A stretch of 64,000 nucleotides of DNA from Anomaloglossus baeobatrachus (taxonomy: Eukaryota > Chordata > Amphibia > Anura > Aromobatidae). The notes under the pieces are model-generated. The model searched no databases. It was not told the origin of the DNA and saw nothing but the letters and a program-made list of their open reading frames with translations. Within the stretch, counting starts at the first letter, position 1. Each line of letters opens with the position of its first letter. The stretch is from the NCBI RefSeq assembly GCF_048569485.1, contig NC_134357.1, forward strand, positions 476,327,187 to 476,391,186, given 5' to 3'. Shown piece by piece: positions 22,216 through 33,280 of this stretch. The position numbers were made by a program, and so were the translations under genes.

Positions 22216-24052
22216 AGGCCACGTCTCACTAAGCAGCATCGCTAGCAACATCGCTGCTGAGGCACAACTTTTGTGACGCAGCAGTGATGTTGCTAACGAT
22301 GTTGCTGTGTGTGACATCCAGCAACAACCTGGCCCCTGCTGTGAGGTCGCTGGTTGTTGCTGAATGTCCTGGACCATTTTTTAGTTGTTGCTCTCCCGCT
22401 GTGAAGCACACATCGCTGTGTGTGACAGCGAGAGAGCAACAACTGAATGTGCAGGGAGCCGGCTTCTGTGGACGCTGGTAACCAATGTAAATATCGGGTA
22501 ACCAAGAAGCCCTTTCCTTGGTTACCCGATATTTACCTTCGTTACCAGCGTCCGCCGCTCTCACACTGTCAGTGCCTGCTCCCTGCTCCCTGCACACATA
22601 GCCAGACTACACATCGGGTAATTAACCCGGTGAACTCTGGCTAGGAGTGCAGGGAGCCAGCGCTAAGCGGTGTACGCTGGTAACCAAGGTAAATATCGGG
22701 TTGGTTACCCGATATTTATCTTAGTTACCAAGCGCAGCATCGCTTCCATGCGTCGCTGCTGGCTGGGGGCTGGTCACTGGTTGCTGGTGAGATCTGCCTG
22801 TTTGACAGCTCACCAGCAACCCGTGTAGCGACGCTCCAGCGATCCCTGCCAGGTCAGGTTGCTGGTGGGATCGCTGGAGCGTCGCTTAAGTGTGACGGTA
22901 CTGTGGCGCCCTGGACTAGCCAGGTCGTCAAAGATAACACACAAACACCCAGACCCCCATTAGACAGGGACACCAGCCAAACAGAAAACCCTTGTTGCCT
23001 CCCTCCAGTGTCTGATGTCCACACCAGGTGGGACGGAGCCAAGTGGTTGGCCCCACCCACCGAGGAGTTCACAGGCCTGAAGGCGGGAAAAGTGACAGAT
23101 AGAGTTTGGAGTTTGAAGAGTGAGGAGTGAACAATTGGGTGTCTGGGTTTGTGGCCCAGGCACTGACAGCAAGGTTGGCAGGCAGTGGTGGCCGTCTGCA
23201 GGAGTGGTGAAGCAACGAGGAACCGTAGGACCGGGGTCGGGCGACGGCCCGCAGGTACCGACCGGGGAGCGAAGTGAAGCCAGCACACCCAGGCAGGGCC
23301 ATCGGACCCTGACCAGGCTTGGAGCCGCCGTCAATAGTCAGATCCGAATGTGACTGGAACCCCAGGGGTTTCATAACAGCAAAAGTCCCGATTGAAGGCA
23401 ACCGCCCACACCGTGAGGGTATACAACTACCGCCTAAGGCTAGAGACCCAAGGGCCAGCGCCTGCGAGCAAACGGGCTCCTCTGGAACCCATACACCGGG
23501 GAGCGGACTACCGTTGGGAATCCATAGTAGTCAGAAGGTGAACATCAAGGTGCAGGGAAAGACAGCCGCCATCACCTGTCCGGGGAGAGACACTGCAGCC
23601 GGCTGCGGGACCCATCCATCCAGCTGTTTGGTTTACCGAGGACTTTGTACCTTTCTTGCTGAGTGAGTACACCCGTGCCATCCGGCACCGAGCCGCGCTG
23701 TCCCTGCAACCCTGCACCTCACCAACCCTGCCTCCCCGTCACATCATCGGGCCCCGGGACCACCAACCCCTACCCACGGAGGGGGGAAACAACATCCCAG
23801 CTGCTCCTTACCATCGCTCCCGGGATCCCCGTCATCAGCAGCGGTGGTGCCTATCTTCACCACGACCCGTGGGTGGCGTCACGGACCAAATTCCCCAAAC
23901 CAACCACCCCTTTCACTCACGGGCGAGGAGCGCCGCTCGAGTCCCAGGATCCGGCCCACCGCTCGAGCCACCGAGCAGCCATTGCAGCAGCACCGGACCT
24001 GAGCGTTAGCGAGCGCAGCGCAGTGGCGTCCTCCCCGCCCGTGACAGTACCT
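22216..24052. mobile_element. Harbinger-like MITE (copy 1), host of a solo LTR, TSD TAA
   Basis: Left end AGGCCACGTCTCACTAAGC and a right end equivalent to GCGTCGCTTAAGTGTGACGGTAC form terminal inverted repeats sharing CACTAAGC. TAA flanks both ends (22213-22215 and 24053-24055). Without the LTR (22902-24046) and its TSD copy the element is about 690 bp. It contains internal palindromes (ATATCGGGTAACCAAG / CTTGGTTACCCGATAT). A second copy lies at 47650-49492. No transposase is encoded. Confidence 0.8.
22902..24046 (+). mobile_element. Solo LTR, subfamily alpha, TSD GTAC
   Basis: Runs from TGTGGCGCCCTGG to CGCCCGTGACA, flanked by GTAC (22898-22901, 24047-24050). It is inserted a few bases from the right end of a MITE. 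Confidence 0.92.
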
Positions 24053-24055
24053 TAA

Positions 24056-24348
24056 CCCGAAGGCCAACACTGCCACATCTGCAGTAAAAAAAAAATGTCA
24101 GCCAACTTTGGAAAATAGTCTAATAGATCCTTTACATTTATTATAGGAAGAAGTAATTTTGGGCATTATACTTAAAATGCCCTTTAAATACCGGTATCTA
24201 TTTTTAACATCCAGACACTTTTATAATTAGCTTTATTATAAAACCACCTAAACTTATTCCTATACAGCCAATCCCTATTTATGCTTTTTTCTCTTAACTA
24301 TTACCCCTCACCCACCTCCCGAAACAACATGTCAATGGGGTGGGGCTG
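24056..24348. other. Unassigned non-coding spacer
   Basis: AT-rich sequence without recognised features. The last bases, CAGC (24349-24352), are the TSD of element C. Confidence 0.4.
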
Positions 24349-24966
24349 CAGCTGTGATGCCCTGGACTAGCCAGGTAGTCACATACATAACAACATGCAC
24401 ACCCCCCCCCCCACCCTAGACAGTAACAACAGTCAGACAAAAACCCTTTTTGCCTCCCTCCAGGGTCTGATGTCCATACCAGGTGGGGCGGAGCCAGGCG
24501 GTTGGCCCCACCCACCGAGGCGTTCACAGACCTGGAGGCAGGAAAAGGAGTCAGATTAGTTTAGGAGGTGAAAATGAGAGGAGGAAAACGTCTGCGTGTG
24601 CCTGGGTAGGAGCCCAGGCGCTGACAGCAAGGTTGGCAGACGGTGGTTTCCGTCTGCAGGAGTTGGTGGAACTCTGCAAAGACGTACGGACCGGGGCTGG
24701 GCGGTGGCCCACCGGTACCGAACCGGGGAGCGGAGTGAAGCTAAGCACACACAGGCAGGGCCATCGGACCCCGACTAGGCTTGGAGCCGCCGACTAAAAA
24801 TTTGAAGCGCCGCCATCTTTAGCGCGAAGCTTTAGCGCGAAGATTTCCCGCTCGAGCGTCTTCCTCGAGAAGGGAAGGCGCGAAAGCGAAGCCCCACCCC
24901 CAAAGAGGAAGTGCTAAAGAGAACCAAGGGGGGGGGGGGTAAAGGCCTGCCTAATGTAGCCGAGGG

Positions 24967-24975
24967 CATAAAAAG
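24967..24975 (+). promoter_or_regulatory. TATA-like box of internal cassette (element C)
   Basis: CATAAAAAG followed by CAGGGACGC, 55-63 bp before the ATG at 25030. The same box, spacing and surrounding GCCGAGGG are kept in element A on the other strand. Confidence 0.5.
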
Positions 24976-25029
24976 CAGGGACGCAAGGTCTCTGCAACAT
25001 ATCCGGTTCCTGGAAGCCTGCCAGCAAGC

Positions 25030-25377
25030 ATGTCTGCCCCGTTCGAAAGCACTGAATTCCCGGAGCCGGCACCCGGAACAGCGGTGTGGATAAGAGCCCG
25101 GACGGTGGAGATCTGCCAGCGCCACTGGAACCAGATACGCATCCTGATGGAGCATTGGACCGCGGAGGTAGAGGAGTTAGCTGCGGTCGCCAGCGCGTAC
25201 GAGATGGAGGCCATGATAGTGGAGCTGGTGAGTGACCCACGCCCCTATGTCCCTGAGGGACCGGCCGCTATGGCTGAGGGACCCGGTCTACCCCTGGCCC
25301 CCATACTGCCCCCTCCTCCAATGCCCGCGTGCCCAGCCGCTGCTGCAGGAAGACCCGGAGACCGCGGCAGCTGGCGG
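25030..25377 (+). pseudogene. MSAP-family ORF, partial (element C)
   Basis: Reads MSAPFESTEFPEPAPGTAVW, then a Glu/Ala/Leu-rich helical stretch (MEHWTAEVEELAAVASAYEM) and VSDPRPYVPEGPAAMAEGPG. It is clearly homologous to the element A ORF at 6798-6088. The family-specific part stops where LTR sequence begins, so only the N-terminal part is present. Confidence 0.6.
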
Positions 25378-26295
25378 CAAAACGTCTGCGTGTGCCTGGG
25401 TAGGAGCTCAGGCACTGGCAGCAAGGTTGGCAGACGGTGGTGGCCGTCTGCAGGAGTTGGTGGAACTCTGCAAAGCCGTAAGGACCGGGGCTGGGCGGTG
25501 GCCCACCGGTACCGAACCGGGGAGCGGAGTGAAGCTAAGCACACACAGGCAGGGCCATCGGACCCCTACCAGGCTTGGAGCCGCCGTCAATTGTCAAATC
25601 CGAGTGTGACAGGAACCCCAGGGGTTCCCCAACAACCAAGTCCCGACAGAAGGCAACCGCTCACACTGTGAGGATATACAGCCACCGCCACAGGCTAGAT
25701 ATCCAAGGGCCAGCGCCTGCGGGCAAAACAGGCTCCTACGGCACCTATACGCCGGGGAGCGGACTACCGGTGGGCAACCACAGGAGTCAGAACATTTCTA
25801 AAAGGTGCAGGGAAAGACAGCCACCATCAGCCGTCCGGGGAGAGCACAACAACAACACTGCAGCCGGCCGTGGGACCCGTCCATCCGGCCATTTTGGTTT
25901 ACCAGAGACTCTGTCATTGATTGTCTGAGTGAGTACACCAGTGCCGTCCGGCACCGCGCCGTCCCTGCAACCCTGCACCCCAGCCATCCAGCCTCCCCAT
26001 TACACCACCGGGCCCCGGGATCACCAACCCCATACCCACGGAGGGGACAACATCCTAGCTGCTCCCTACCATCTCTCCCGGGATCTCCGTCACCAGCAGC
26101 GGTGGTGCCATCATCACCACGTCCCGTGGGTGGCGTCACGAACACTCTCCCTAACCAAACCATCCTTTTTCACTCACGGGCGAGGAGCGCTTCTTGAGTC
26201 CCCGGGTCCGGCCCACCGCTCGAGCCACCGAGCAGCAGCAGCAGAAGCCCTGGACCCGAGCGTGGCGAGCGTGTCCCCTCCGCCCGCGACACAGC

Positions 26296-27049
26296 CACTT
26301 ATCACAATTTCTTTCATCATTGTCCTTTGATGACATCTATAATTAATTGCGGTGATAGAGGTGAGTGCAGCACCGGCACTCTACTTCTGTCCCTGCCAGT
26401 CGGCAGCTTGGTTTTTTTTAGAAACAGGACATTATTGTCATTGGTTTGACATGAAAACCAGGTGTTGGGTTGCCTAGACTGGCCCTCAGACTAGGGATAC
26501 TACACTGTTCCTCATCCCAAAGGTATGCCTAATGGTGGCAAGGTCTGGCCCACCAACGTAGCCCTGACTGCTGTGTAACCCTGGTCTAATACCCCCTCTT
26601 CCCCCCAGGGGAGGGCCGGGACAGGAGAAATGAACTCCCACCAAAACCAACAGACAGGGGAAAACCAAAGCTCAAATTCACGGTATGCACACAGAGGGTT
26701 GAAGACAATAAATGTTAAGGAACAAACAAAGTAAAGGGAGGAAATAAACAAACGACAAGGATATTTCCACCGCACACCCAATTGCATACAACTGTTCACC
26801 AATAAGTGGATCACCATACAGACGGACCGGTATTGCTGGAGCAAAAGATAGAGCTATAATTTGGCATGTGAGGCTAAATTGCCCCATATTTTATATGGTG
26901 GAGGTATGATCACCAGTGAGCACTAAACAGTTGACAACAGACTGTGGCTGAGCAACTAAGAAGCATCAGGTTGCTTGACAGACTCTGCAATGTGAACAGA
27001 GTCTGAAGTCACCATGATACTTAGTGAATGAGGAGCAGAACATTGCATG
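26296..27049. other. Non-coding region with degenerate repeat traces
   Basis: No gene was seen. GGTGATAGAGGTGAGTGCAGCACCGGCACTCT near 26350 resembles units at 27765-28080, so the LTR at 27054 may sit inside an older, diverged repeat. Confidence 0.35.
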
Positions 27050-27053
27050 ACAG

Positions 27054-27751
27054 TGTGGCGCCCTGGACAAGCCAGGACGTCACAGGTACTGCAACAACAC
27101 ACCCCACACCCCGGTTAGGCACATCAGTCACACACAAATCCTTGTTGCCTCCCTCCAGGGAGCAAAAAGGGGCACCTCTTTCAAACACACCGCTGGGGAG
27201 CAGGTTACCGGTGGGAAGCCATCGTAGCCAAAAACACATCACAGGTGCAGGGAGAGACAGTCACCGCCAACCTACCGGGAGTGACCACCGCAGCCGGCTG
27301 CAGGACCCGTCCATCCAGCCGTTTGTTTTACCAGAAAAACCGTCTACGTTATTGGCTGAGTGAGTACCACCGTGCCGTCTGGAACCACGCTGCCCCCGCG
27401 ACCCTGCACCTCGCCAAACCCCGCCATCCACCTTCCAGTCACCATCACCGGGCCCTGGGACCACCAAAACCCCCTACCCACGGAGGGGAGAGAAACATCT
27501 CGGCTGCTCCCTGTCATCGCTCCCGGGATCCCCGTCCAGAGCAGCGGTGGTGTCCCTACCTCACCACAACCGTGGGTGGCGTCACGGACCGACTTCCCAA
27601 ACCCCAAAAAAATCTATTCCCCTTTCACTCACGGGCGAGGAGCGCCGCTCGAGTCCCCTGATCCGGCCCACCGCTCGAGCCACCGAGCAGCAGTAGCAGC
27701 AGCGCCGGACTCGAGCGTGGTGAGCGGAGCATCCCCTCCCCGCCCGCGACA
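27054..27751 (+). mobile_element. Solo LTR, subfamily alpha, short copy, TSD ACAG/ACTG
   Basis: Begins TGTGGCGCCCTGG and ends CGCCCGCGACA. The flanks ACAG (27050-27053) and ACTG (27752-27755) match at three of four bases. It is shorter than other alpha LTRs (about 700 bp) and hence incomplete. Confidence 0.82.
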
Positions 27752-27755
27752 ACTG

Positions 27756-28110
27756 TTATTGGGGTATGGTGATAGAAGCATGGTGAGTAACTTCAGTACT
27801 GCATCCTCATAACTATTCGTTTCAAGGTTGTAATAGAAGGTGTAGGGCGGCACTGCTGTCACCCTGCTTCTATTACCTTATTACCTGCCCCTGATGATGT
27901 CTAGTGTCAGAAAAACAATCTTCAAACAGTCGAGGACCAAATCAGAGTGCCAGCACTGCGCTCACCTGTCCCACGGCCTGTATCACCGTAACTGATGTCT
28001 TTAGGTGACTGTGGTGACAGAAGCTGTGGTAAGTGACTGCAGTGCTGCCCCCTGATCCCTGATGATGAGCTGCTCCAGGCGGGGTGAAAGAAGGGATAAG
28101 TAGGTGCAGG
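27756..28110. repeat. Degenerate tandem units (GGTGATAGAAGC.GGTGAGTGAC)
   Basis: Loosely repeated phrases such as GGTGATAGAAGCATGGTGAGTAACTTCAGTACTGC and GGTGACAGAAGCTGTGGTAAGTGACTGCAGTGCTGC recur on both strands around 27765-28050. I cannot name the family. Confidence 0.4.
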
Positions 28111-29084
28111 GTCAACGTCTTGGGATGTCTCATCTGGGACTCCCCTTCTACAATATTCACAAGAAGCAATGTAAAAAAAGAAGATTTAGGGAACAGCTGT
28201 CAAGGGAGAGAAGCAGGAAATTTTATAATAAAGAAAATAACAAACTTGGTCAAATAGATATTAATAAATCGCACTTTAGGTATCGGACCACCCTTTAACA
28301 CTACCCAATAACATGTCAGATTTATGCTACAGCTGCTCAGGCTTCTTAAATTGTCTTGCTGCTGCATCTTAAGGAATCTTCACAAATTGTTGATACGACA
28401 TCCAGCTATGAAAGTCTTGGTTTATTTATTGCCAAAAGACAAACTGATTTAGGTGTAAAGTGCTTCATCTTCATTCACACCTGACTCCTCACCTCGCTGC
28501 AAATGGATTTCTGAAGGCTTCACGTGGTGGCGAGGAATGTGGCGCAGCGCTGCTCTCATTTACACATTTAGCTGGCAGGTTTATAGCTCGCGGTCTGAGA
28601 TTGTAGCTTGCAGCTTGGGCTTGTCGATGTGACAGAGTTGAGTCAGTCGTTTGGCACCTTCTCATATAATGATTCATAATAATTTCATGAAGTATTATTC
28701 GCGGGTCTCCTTGGGGCACAGAATGTCTGGCAGGTCAAATATTTCTGTATTGTTTATTTTTTTTAGAGGGGGGTCTGCTGTTTAGGATCATTATCTTTTG
28801 ATACCTTGAAGAATGGGTATAAAACTCTGTCCTGTCCTGCTTTACATAGGCAAATAATTAATTGAAATGTGCACTGTGTAATACCTTATCTTTCCTGTGG
28901 GTGTGCTGTAGAGAAATTAAACACTTACTGGCAGGAATTATTCAGCCATCATCTGCCTCTATCAGCCGCTATTGGAGCTGGGCTCGTAAGCTATGATACA
29001 CCACTGTCAATCTGTGGCAGCAGGCTTCACGTTGTGCCAAACAAGGGCATACAATTCTAAGTACCTATCAGTCCTCAAGTAAAG
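28111..29084. other. Unique-looking AT-rich non-coding segment
   Basis: No known repeat, ORF or tandem structure was recognised across almost 1 kb. This is unusual in the repeat-dense first 43 kb. It could be a conserved non-coding element or simply unannotated repeat; sequence alone does not decide. Confidence 0.35.
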
Positions 29085-29384
29085 CTTACTAAAGAATCCC
29101 ATGCCTTAGAGATGAGCGGACACATGGAAGTTTGGTTTGACTGGATCAGCTGGACTTTAGATAAAGTTTGGTTTGGGACCCAGACTTGATCTGAACCCCA
29201 ATGGAAGTCACTAACTGGGCAGTCCGGGTCTCCGCCCACATACAGCCAGTCATAAACAGAACAGTTCCTAGGGCGGGTGGGAAGGGTTTTTCCATTTTTT
29301 TTGAGGCATTCAAACACTGCAAGTGGCTCACAATGGGCTGAGCACTGAGCATACTCAAACACACCAATGTTCACGCGAGTGGTT
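29085..29384. repeat. Old dispersed repeat (AGAGATGAGC... type)
   Basis: TTAGAGATGAGCGGACACATGG with downstream phrases on 'GTTTGGTTTGGGACCCAGA' resembles a dispersed repeat common in frog DNA. No ends were resolved; the family name is left open. Confidence 0.4.
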
Positions 29385-30421
29385 TGCATCGCACCCAGGA
29401 ATATGGGGTACTCAGTTCCGGGCAGTGTCTCTCTTGGGATGTCACGCTGGTGGTCGTTACCCGGTTCCATGCCCTGGGCCCTTTTTGTAATGGGGATATT
29501 TACAGGGGATTATTGAATAAAGTTTATTCGTGACGCCACTTGCGGTGGTTCGGCTAAGTGTAGGGAGCCGGCACTGCAGAGTGTCTCCACTGGGGCTGGT
29601 GGTATTAGCAGCTAGTATGGTAGTCCCTTCGCAAGTAGAGTTTTGCCCCAGAGAGTGTATGGTGCAGTGGGCGTCGGAAGAAGGAAGTCCAGACAAGTAT
29701 TCAGTGCAACTGGTTTACTCACTTTGGATGTTAACTAGTTGCCCAAGACCGGCTGGTTTCCCTTCCAGGTCCCCTTCGTCCCAGTGCCAGTCTTGTTCTC
29801 TGGTACCTTCCTCCCCTGCACCAGTCTCTGGTAAGTGGGTCCTCGTGGTATAGAACACTGAGGGTCCCCGTTCTGTGGTTTGTCCACTTCTATCCGCCTG
29901 ACAGTAGTGTGAACCCTGTGGCGTTGGAGTCTCTGGTCCTGTCCCCGGTTCTCCCTTTGCTACTGAGTCTTTGGATTCTTTAGGGTCAGCAAGGTCCTTG
30001 ATGGTTCCCTTTGCTGTGCAGGTGTTAACAGGTCGGCTTGAAGCTCTTCCTGTCCTAGGGTCCTATACCCCGTCGGTGCGTAGTTCCGGGAGTACTCCAC
30101 TGTCACCGTCAACCCGAGTCAGGACGTTGCTCAGTCCCACCTTCACACTTCACTGTCAACTCTGTTCTGACTGACTACTCTCCACAGTCTGCCTCTCCCA
30201 CCTGTCAACTAGTGGACTGGATTGGCTACACCTCTAGGCAGCCATCCATTGGTCCCACCCTAGCTAAGTACCATTGTATGGGGGAATGTTGTGGAAAACT
30301 GGGATTACCTGCGTTCTTGGTGTTACCGGCACTGGAGTTCTGAGTCCCTAAGGGGGTAAGCCCTGCATCCTGGTGGGGATGTAGAATCTTGTAGCACCCT
30401 GAAGGGTTCAGGGGTGCTACA
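29385..30421 (-). mobile_element. 3' LTR of element E
   Basis: Plus-strand ends are TGCATCGCACCC and GGGGTGCTACA. The inner side meets the purine-rich tract. An AATAAACTTTATT stretch near 29515 follows the GTGGCGTCACGAA core and is a plausible poly(A) signal. Confidence 0.75.
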
Positions 30422-31079
30422 TTCCCACTTGGTTAATTCTAGCACGTCCTCGGACTGCAAGGTAAAACTGGTTACACTTTTTTTTTATTTTCATTGTAAA
30501 CATAACTGGTCATCCCACGTAGGGGAAGTTCATTACCTTAAAGTTTCAAACCTAGGTATCGCTCTCTGCACCCACCACCCAAAGAGCCTGGTCCCAGAAC
30601 CCTTCTAAGGAGGCAGGTCACCGGTTTCATTAGTGACCCAGTCCGGACCATCTCTGTCTAGGACCTTTCCTGCACCCAACCTCTCCTGGTGGCGGTGCTC
30701 ACAGCAATGTCCGCTGAATGGGTGTACCCTGGTGGGGCACAACTGTGCAACTATTTACAATACACAAGTTTGTGTTGGCTGCTGCCAGTCCTGCAGCCTG
30801 AGATCCATTTTTATATCAAATCTTCAACTAATAACTTTTCAATCTGGAACAGTTCAATGTTCAAACAACAACAATAAACAATTTAACAGTATTGGTAGCA
30901 TATCAGGCCATGGCTACCAGGGTGCTGGGTAGGGGCCATCAGGTTTACTTGGCCTCCTGGGATCAGCACTTAGAGTCTGCGTGCACTGGTCCCGTGCACC
31001 TGCACTGCCTCCTGGTGGCAGCTGAGGGACTTGTGCTGAAGTGGATGCTGAAGTAGGAGCAGGGGCTGGCATTTCAGCA

Positions 31080-31310
31080 AGGACCTCCACATCAAGGGCA
31101 TACCAGCCCCGCTCTCCATAGTGCCGGGTATAGGCAATCTTGTCACCCAGATGCAGATCCCGATTAGGGTGTCCTCTGGGAAGATGGGGGTCTCACATCC
31201 CGGCGGGAGATGAACACTCCCTCCTTGAGGCCGGGCTCTGCAATGAACCCCCATCCCCTTTTGATGCTGAACCGTTCAACAACACCCTGGTACATCAGGC
31301 CCCGGGTGCG
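31080..31310 (-). pseudogene. Cold-shock-domain-like region in element E
   Basis: Separate minus-strand stretches show GVVERFSIKRGWGFIAEP (with RGWGFI at the place of the RNP1 motif KGYGFI) followed by EGVFISRRDV (the RNP2-like VFV.. strand), and GDKIAYTRHYGERGWYALDV (the last strands). Order and spacing match a cold-shock domain, a single-stranded nucleic-acid-binding OB fold. The region is broken in this copy. The same C-terminal half appears in element B. Confidence 0.6.
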
Positions 31311-31520
31311 GTAGGTGGCGACCCCAGGCGCTGCTTCTCCTGGAGGTCTCTGGCCTCCGTCTACGCCTGCCACGCCTCCCGCTGCTCCCGCTCCTGGGCC
31401 AACTGGGTGATAATATCCTGGCAGCCTCCACGGGTGTACTCCTCAACCCGTGCCTGCTTCCAGGTGATGACTGCTGACTTCCCACTACCTGTTTCAGGGT
31501 AACTCGCTGCCGGAGCCCGG

Positions 31521-31988
31521 TCAGCGACTGGTACGATACCTGGGGACAGTCTTCAGCACTGGTGGTGGCCTCCTCCGTGGCGCCTGGGCTGCCGTCACTG
31601 GATCAGAGGATGAAGCTTGCTCCTTCTCCAGCGGAGAAAGTGATGCGACTGGTTTTGGTCTGGCAGGGGATGCTGGCAACACTGTGTCCTTCTCCAGTGG
31701 AGAAGGTGATGCAACTACTTCTGGTCTCTCCGGCTCTGGCGGTGACACAGCCTGGTCGAGGACGGATCCCGGTAGCTGGATCGGTGCAGCCTGGTCAAGC
31801 AACTCTCCTCTCTCTTGGGCCCGCATGGATGCCAACACCTCCATCATCTCTGCCTTCCACTCCTCAACTCGCTGCAAGTGCTCTGCCTGCAGAGTCCAGC
31901 ACAGCCGCTGAACCCTCGCTTCTAGCCTCTTCGCGGTCCATGTCCCTGGTTGAACTGGGACACTGGCACGATCCCCTGGAGCAGACAT
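31521..31988 (-). CDS. MSAP-type ORF of element E
   Basis: 155 codons starting MSAPGDRASVPVQPGTW. Residues 20-65 are rich in Leu, Glu, Arg and Ala (AEHLQRVEEWKAEMMEVLASM), likely a coiled coil, and align in style with WTAEMEELAAV of element A. A Pro/Ser/Glu-rich linker with repeated SPLEK motifs follows. No enzyme motif was found. The cold-shock-like region lies further downstream on the same strand. Confidence 0.5.
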   Translation of the reverse strand: MSAPGDRASVPVQPGTWTAKRLEARVQRLCWTLQAEHLQRVEEWKAEMMEVLASMRAQERGELLDQAAPIQLPGSVLDQAVSPPEPERPEVVASPSPLEKDTVLPASPARPKPVASLSPLEKEQASSSDPVTAAQAPRRRPPPVLKTVPRYRTSR

Positions 31989-32226
31989 GTTGTCAGTAAC
32001 AGTCCTGGAGGCATTCTGGTGCAGGGCCTCCGAGTTCCCTGCTTCTGGTTTTGTTTTACATTACGGCTACTCCCAGGGGGCAGGGCTTTCTTTTCACGCC
32101 TTTTTGGTCTGCTGTGGCACAGTTATTTTTCAAAGTAAAATGCCGGCTGTTTTTCAAACAATAAAGTTCAGTCCATAAAACACAGTTTTTAAGGCACACA
32201 TCACCTGGTTTGACCGGTCAAGTTCA

Positions 32227-32244
32227 ATCCTGTTTGTGACGCCA
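32227..32244 (-). promoter_or_regulatory. Primer-binding-site candidate of element E
   Basis: Minus strand TGGCGTCACAAACAGGAT begins with the TGG that pairs with a tRNA CCA end, 11 nt inside the 5' LTR boundary. It matches the element A site apart from two positions. Confidence 0.55.
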
Positions 32245-32367
32245 GGAAAAAGGGTTGTCACACCCAGGGATATGGTGTACTTGGTTCCGTGCAGTGTCTC
32301 TCTTTGGGATGTCACGGTGGTGGCAGTTACCCAGTTCCGTGCCCTGGGCCCTTTTTGTAATGGGGAT

Positions 32368-33280
32368 TGTTATGATTCAGGGACCAAGGAAGATCAAAAA
32401 ATGCAGAATCCCAAAAAGGTAACAGAGTGGCTGGAAACTTAACGGACTGCAGACCTAATCCTGACACACAACTATCAGTAGCCGTGGAGCGTGCCTACGA
32501 TGACCTGGATGCCTCAACAAAGCTGGAGAACTAAATAATCTCACAGATAGAAATATAAGAAAGCTAATCTTCCTCGGCGTAGTCCCCAAAGATAGATAGA
32601 TAGCCCCCCACATGTAAAGGCTACGGTGATATAGAAAAATACAATACAAAGCCAGAAAAGACAGATTTAGCAAAGGTGAGGCCCAAACTATCTTTATAGG
32701 AAAGGATAGGAAAGAGCAACTGTCTGCAGCCGTAAAAACCCTAATATATACCAGCACTACTGATACAGTATGTAAAAATCCTGAGGTCACACAATCTCTC
32801 CCCTACTGTACCAGCACTCAGATGTTACTGGGATCCAAAAACACTAATACAGATGAGGGACTGAATTAATACCAAGCATGACAAACACAAACCTTTCAGA
32901 ATCATGGAGCTAAGTATACAGACACTCCCAGCAGGGAATGATCCCATTCCACCAAGAACTCCACACAGACAAAATGGGAATCATGCATTAGTATCAAAGC
33001 AGAAACAGCAACAAGAAAGTGGAAAACAAACAGCAGAGGTAGAAAGACCACTTATCTGAGAGTAGTTCTGGAAGTGAGCAGGGCTGGTTACAGAATTTCC
33101 TTAGCACACAGGAGCAATTGACCACCGGCAAGTAACAAGAGTAAGCTACTAAGTTAAATAGCCCAATCTGAGCCTGATTGCCAGTCCTCTGCAGGTGTGT
33201 CACTTTCATTCCACACATCAACTGCACCACCAGCACTGACCACAAGAGGGAGCCCCAAACTGGAAAATGTATTCACAAGA
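32368..33280. mobile_element. 913-bp insertion in the element E LTR, GGGGAT duplication
   Basis: The LTR copy at 29385-30421 has uninterrupted TGTAATGGGGATATTT, whereas here GGGGAT is followed by TGTTATGATTCAGGG... and recurs at 33281-33286. The 6-bp duplication defines an insertion of 913 bp. It starts TGTTATGATTC and ends near ATTCACA(AGA), which suggests a solo LTR of an unrelated retroelement; the superfamily is uncertain. A short GATA run lies inside. Confidence 0.65.

Larger units (their letters stand above)
24353..26291 (+). mobile_element. LTR retroelement C (alpha), incomplete copy, TSD CAGC
   Basis: Starts TGTGATGCCCTGG, ends CGCCCGCGACA, and is flanked by CAGC at 24349-24352 and 26292-26295. 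It consists of a partial 5' LTR, about 580 bp of internal sequence with the TATA-like box and the start of the MSAP ORF, and a partial 3' LTR. The two LTR parts share a direct repeat of roughly 210 bp. The copy is incomplete, yet it still has a clean target duplication. Confidence 0.85.

Noticed and set aside
28104-28298. Lys/Arg-rich 64-codon ORF
   Set aside because: Short, isolated and without a recognisable motif or exon boundary.
31080-31310. Host Lin28 or YBX gene exon
   Set aside because: The cold-shock-like stretch lies between the LTRs of a retroelement, recurs in element B, lacks the conserved flanking domains and has no splice sites that I can support.
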